The position numbers and the translations under genes are program-made. Shown in pieces: positions 6,094-7,026 of a stretch of DNA of 7,026 nucleotides. The number at the start of each line of letters is the position of its first letter. Position 1 is the stretch's first letter. This stretch comes from Candidatus Omnitrophota bacterium (GTDB taxonomy: Bacteria > Omnitrophota > Gorgyraeia > Gygaellales > Profunditerraquicolaceae): assembly GCA_029563245.1 (NCBI GenBank), contig JAKQSG010000126.1, positions 1 to 7,026 of the forward strand. The letters are read 5' to 3'. The notes below the pieces were generated by a model. It did not search any database, was not told where the DNA came from, and saw only the letters and a list, made by a program, of their open reading frames with translations.

Positions 6094-7026
6094 CGCTGAT
6101 TTTCTTCCTTATTTCTTTCTCAATTGTATCTGAAAGCTTCTGGTTTTCCTTAAGGGCCCTGACCGCAGCATCTCTGCCCTGGCCGATCTTCTCGCCGTTA
6201 AAAGAAAGCCATGTCCCGGATTTGGCAATTATCTCAAGGGTAACCCCGGCATCTAAAATTGAGCCCGCCTTGTTAATCCCTTCGTTATGCAGAATGTCAA
6301 ACTCTGCCTCGCGGAAAGGCGGGGCAACCTTATTCTTAACCACCCTTACCCTCACATGGCCGCCCATTACCCTGTCTGCTTCTTTTAAGGTAGCGATCCT
6401 GCGTACATCCAGCCTTACCGAAGAATAGAACTTAAGCGCCCTGCCTCCGGGAGTAGTCTCAGGAGAACCAAACATAACCCCGATCTTCTCTCTTAGCTGG
6501 TTAATGAAAATTAATGTAGTACGCGATTTGCTTATCGCGGCGGTTAATTTTCTTAAAGCCTGGCTCATCAAGCGCGCTTGCAGGCCCATATGAGAATCTC
6601 CCATATCCCCTTCAATCTCTGCGCGAGGAGTTAAGGCTGCCACCGAATCAACGACCACTAAATCTACGGCATTGGAGCGCACCAATGTCTCGGCGATCTC
6701 AAGTGCCTGTTCTCCTGTATCAGGCTGTGAAATTAAAAGGTCATCCAAGTTTACACCTATAAGCTTTGCGTAAGTCGAATCAAAGGCATGCTCTGCGTCG
6801 ATAAAAGCAGCAACCCCTCCCTTTTTCTGTATCTCTCTGATGGCAGTAAGGGTTAAGGTAGTCTTTCCGCTTGCCTCAGGCCCGAAAATCTCTACCACCC
6901 TTCCGCGCGGAAGCCCGCCTACCCCTAAAGCCAGATCCAGGGTAAGAGCACCAGTAGGAATAGTTTCCACATTAGCCTTAACATGGGAACCCAGCTTCAT
7001 AATTGAGCCTTTACCAAACTGCTTTT
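6086..7026 (-). CDS. recA: RecA recombinase (5' end of gene cut off by window edge)
   Basis: ATP-dependent strand-exchange protein that forms filaments on single-stranded DNA, repairs breaks and triggers LexA cleavage. The frame is open to the window edge: the codons before the internal Met at 6998-7000 read KQFGKGSI, the standard RecA N-terminal segment, so that Met is not the start and roughly 20 residues lie outside. Counting from that internal Met: Walker A GPEASGKTT at 40-48, then AFIDAEHAFDSTYAKL and SQPDTGEQALEIAE, Walker B LVVVDSVAALTP, the MGLQARLMSQALRKL helix, INQLREKIGVMFGSPETTPGGRALKF covering loop L2, and the C-terminal domain with KSGTWLSF and GQGRDAAVRALKEN. The protein ends at EKEIRKKISVA with no acidic tail of the E. 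coli kind. The TAG stop overlaps the recX start by 8 bases. Any SOS box would be upstream, outside the window. Confidence 0.98.
   Translation of the reverse strand, partial: KQFGKGSIMKLGSHVKANVETIPTGALTLDLALGVGGLPRGRVVEIFGPEASGKTTLTLTAIREIQKKGGVAAFIDAEHAFDSTYAKLIGVNLDDLLISQPDTGEQALEIAETLVRSNAVDLVVVDSVAALTPRAEIEGDMGDSHMGLQARLMSQALRKLTAAISKSRTTLIFINQLREKIGVMFGSPETTPGGRALKFYSSVRLDVRRIATLKEADRVMGGHVRVRVVKNKVAPPFREAEFDILHNEGINKAGSILDAGVTLEIIAKSGTWLSFNGEKIGQGRDAAVRALKENQKLSDTIEKEIRKKISVA
6104..6110 (-). promoter_or_regulatory. Shine-Dalgarno site of recX
   Basis: AAGGAAG on the minus strand inside the last codons of recA, 10 bases before the TTG start of recX. The spacing is a little long, but the site is the main nucleotide support for the unusual TTG start. 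Confidence 0.55.

Noticed and set aside
7001..7026. Treating the Met at 7000 as the start of recA.
   Set aside because: The codons before it read KQFGKGSI, the conserved RecA segment, with no stop before the window edge, so the gene simply continues outside.

Overview
The window is wall-to-wall coding on the minus strand. In transcription order (right to left) it holds the 3' part of recA, then recX, alaS, hisD, hisB, hisH and the 5' part of hisA. Neighbouring genes either overlap (8, 10, 4 and 7 bases) or are separated by only 12 and 4 bases. No stretch is long enough to hold an internal promoter outside a gene, no intrinsic terminator was seen, and there is no RNA gene, CRISPR array or transposase. 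The simplest reading is one long polycistronic transcript that starts upstream of recA and runs on past hisA; both ends lie outside the window.

Right part (about 3038-7026): recA encodes the recombinase, recX its small regulator, and alaS a full-length alanyl-tRNA synthetase with catalytic, editing and C-Ala domains. This order is familiar from many proteobacteria. Left part (1-3041): hisD, hisB, hisH and hisA are successive parts of the histidine pathway. HisH supplies ammonia to HisF, which would be expected just beyond hisA but is not in the window. hisG and hisC, often found in such clusters, are not next to hisD. The joining of a DNA-repair/tRNA-charging block to a histidine block through a four-base ATGA overlap is the main contextual oddity.

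The organism is a bacterium of moderately AT-rich composition, with Shine-Dalgarno sites of the GAGAGG type and compact operons. No gene is diagnostic of a phylum. Gene packing, divergent but intact proteins and a palindromic element inside alaS would fit an uncultured Gram-negative lineage such as Omnitrophota or a relative, but this is a low-confidence impression.

The features most worth a second look are: a perfect 16-bp inverted repeat with a 3-base loop sitting in frame inside alaS and translated in a variable linker; a HisB whose second metal-binding motif has lost one histidine; an altered zinc/editing motif in AlaS; and the recA-to-his operon fusion. I found no evidence for a wholly new defence, mobile or secretion system here.
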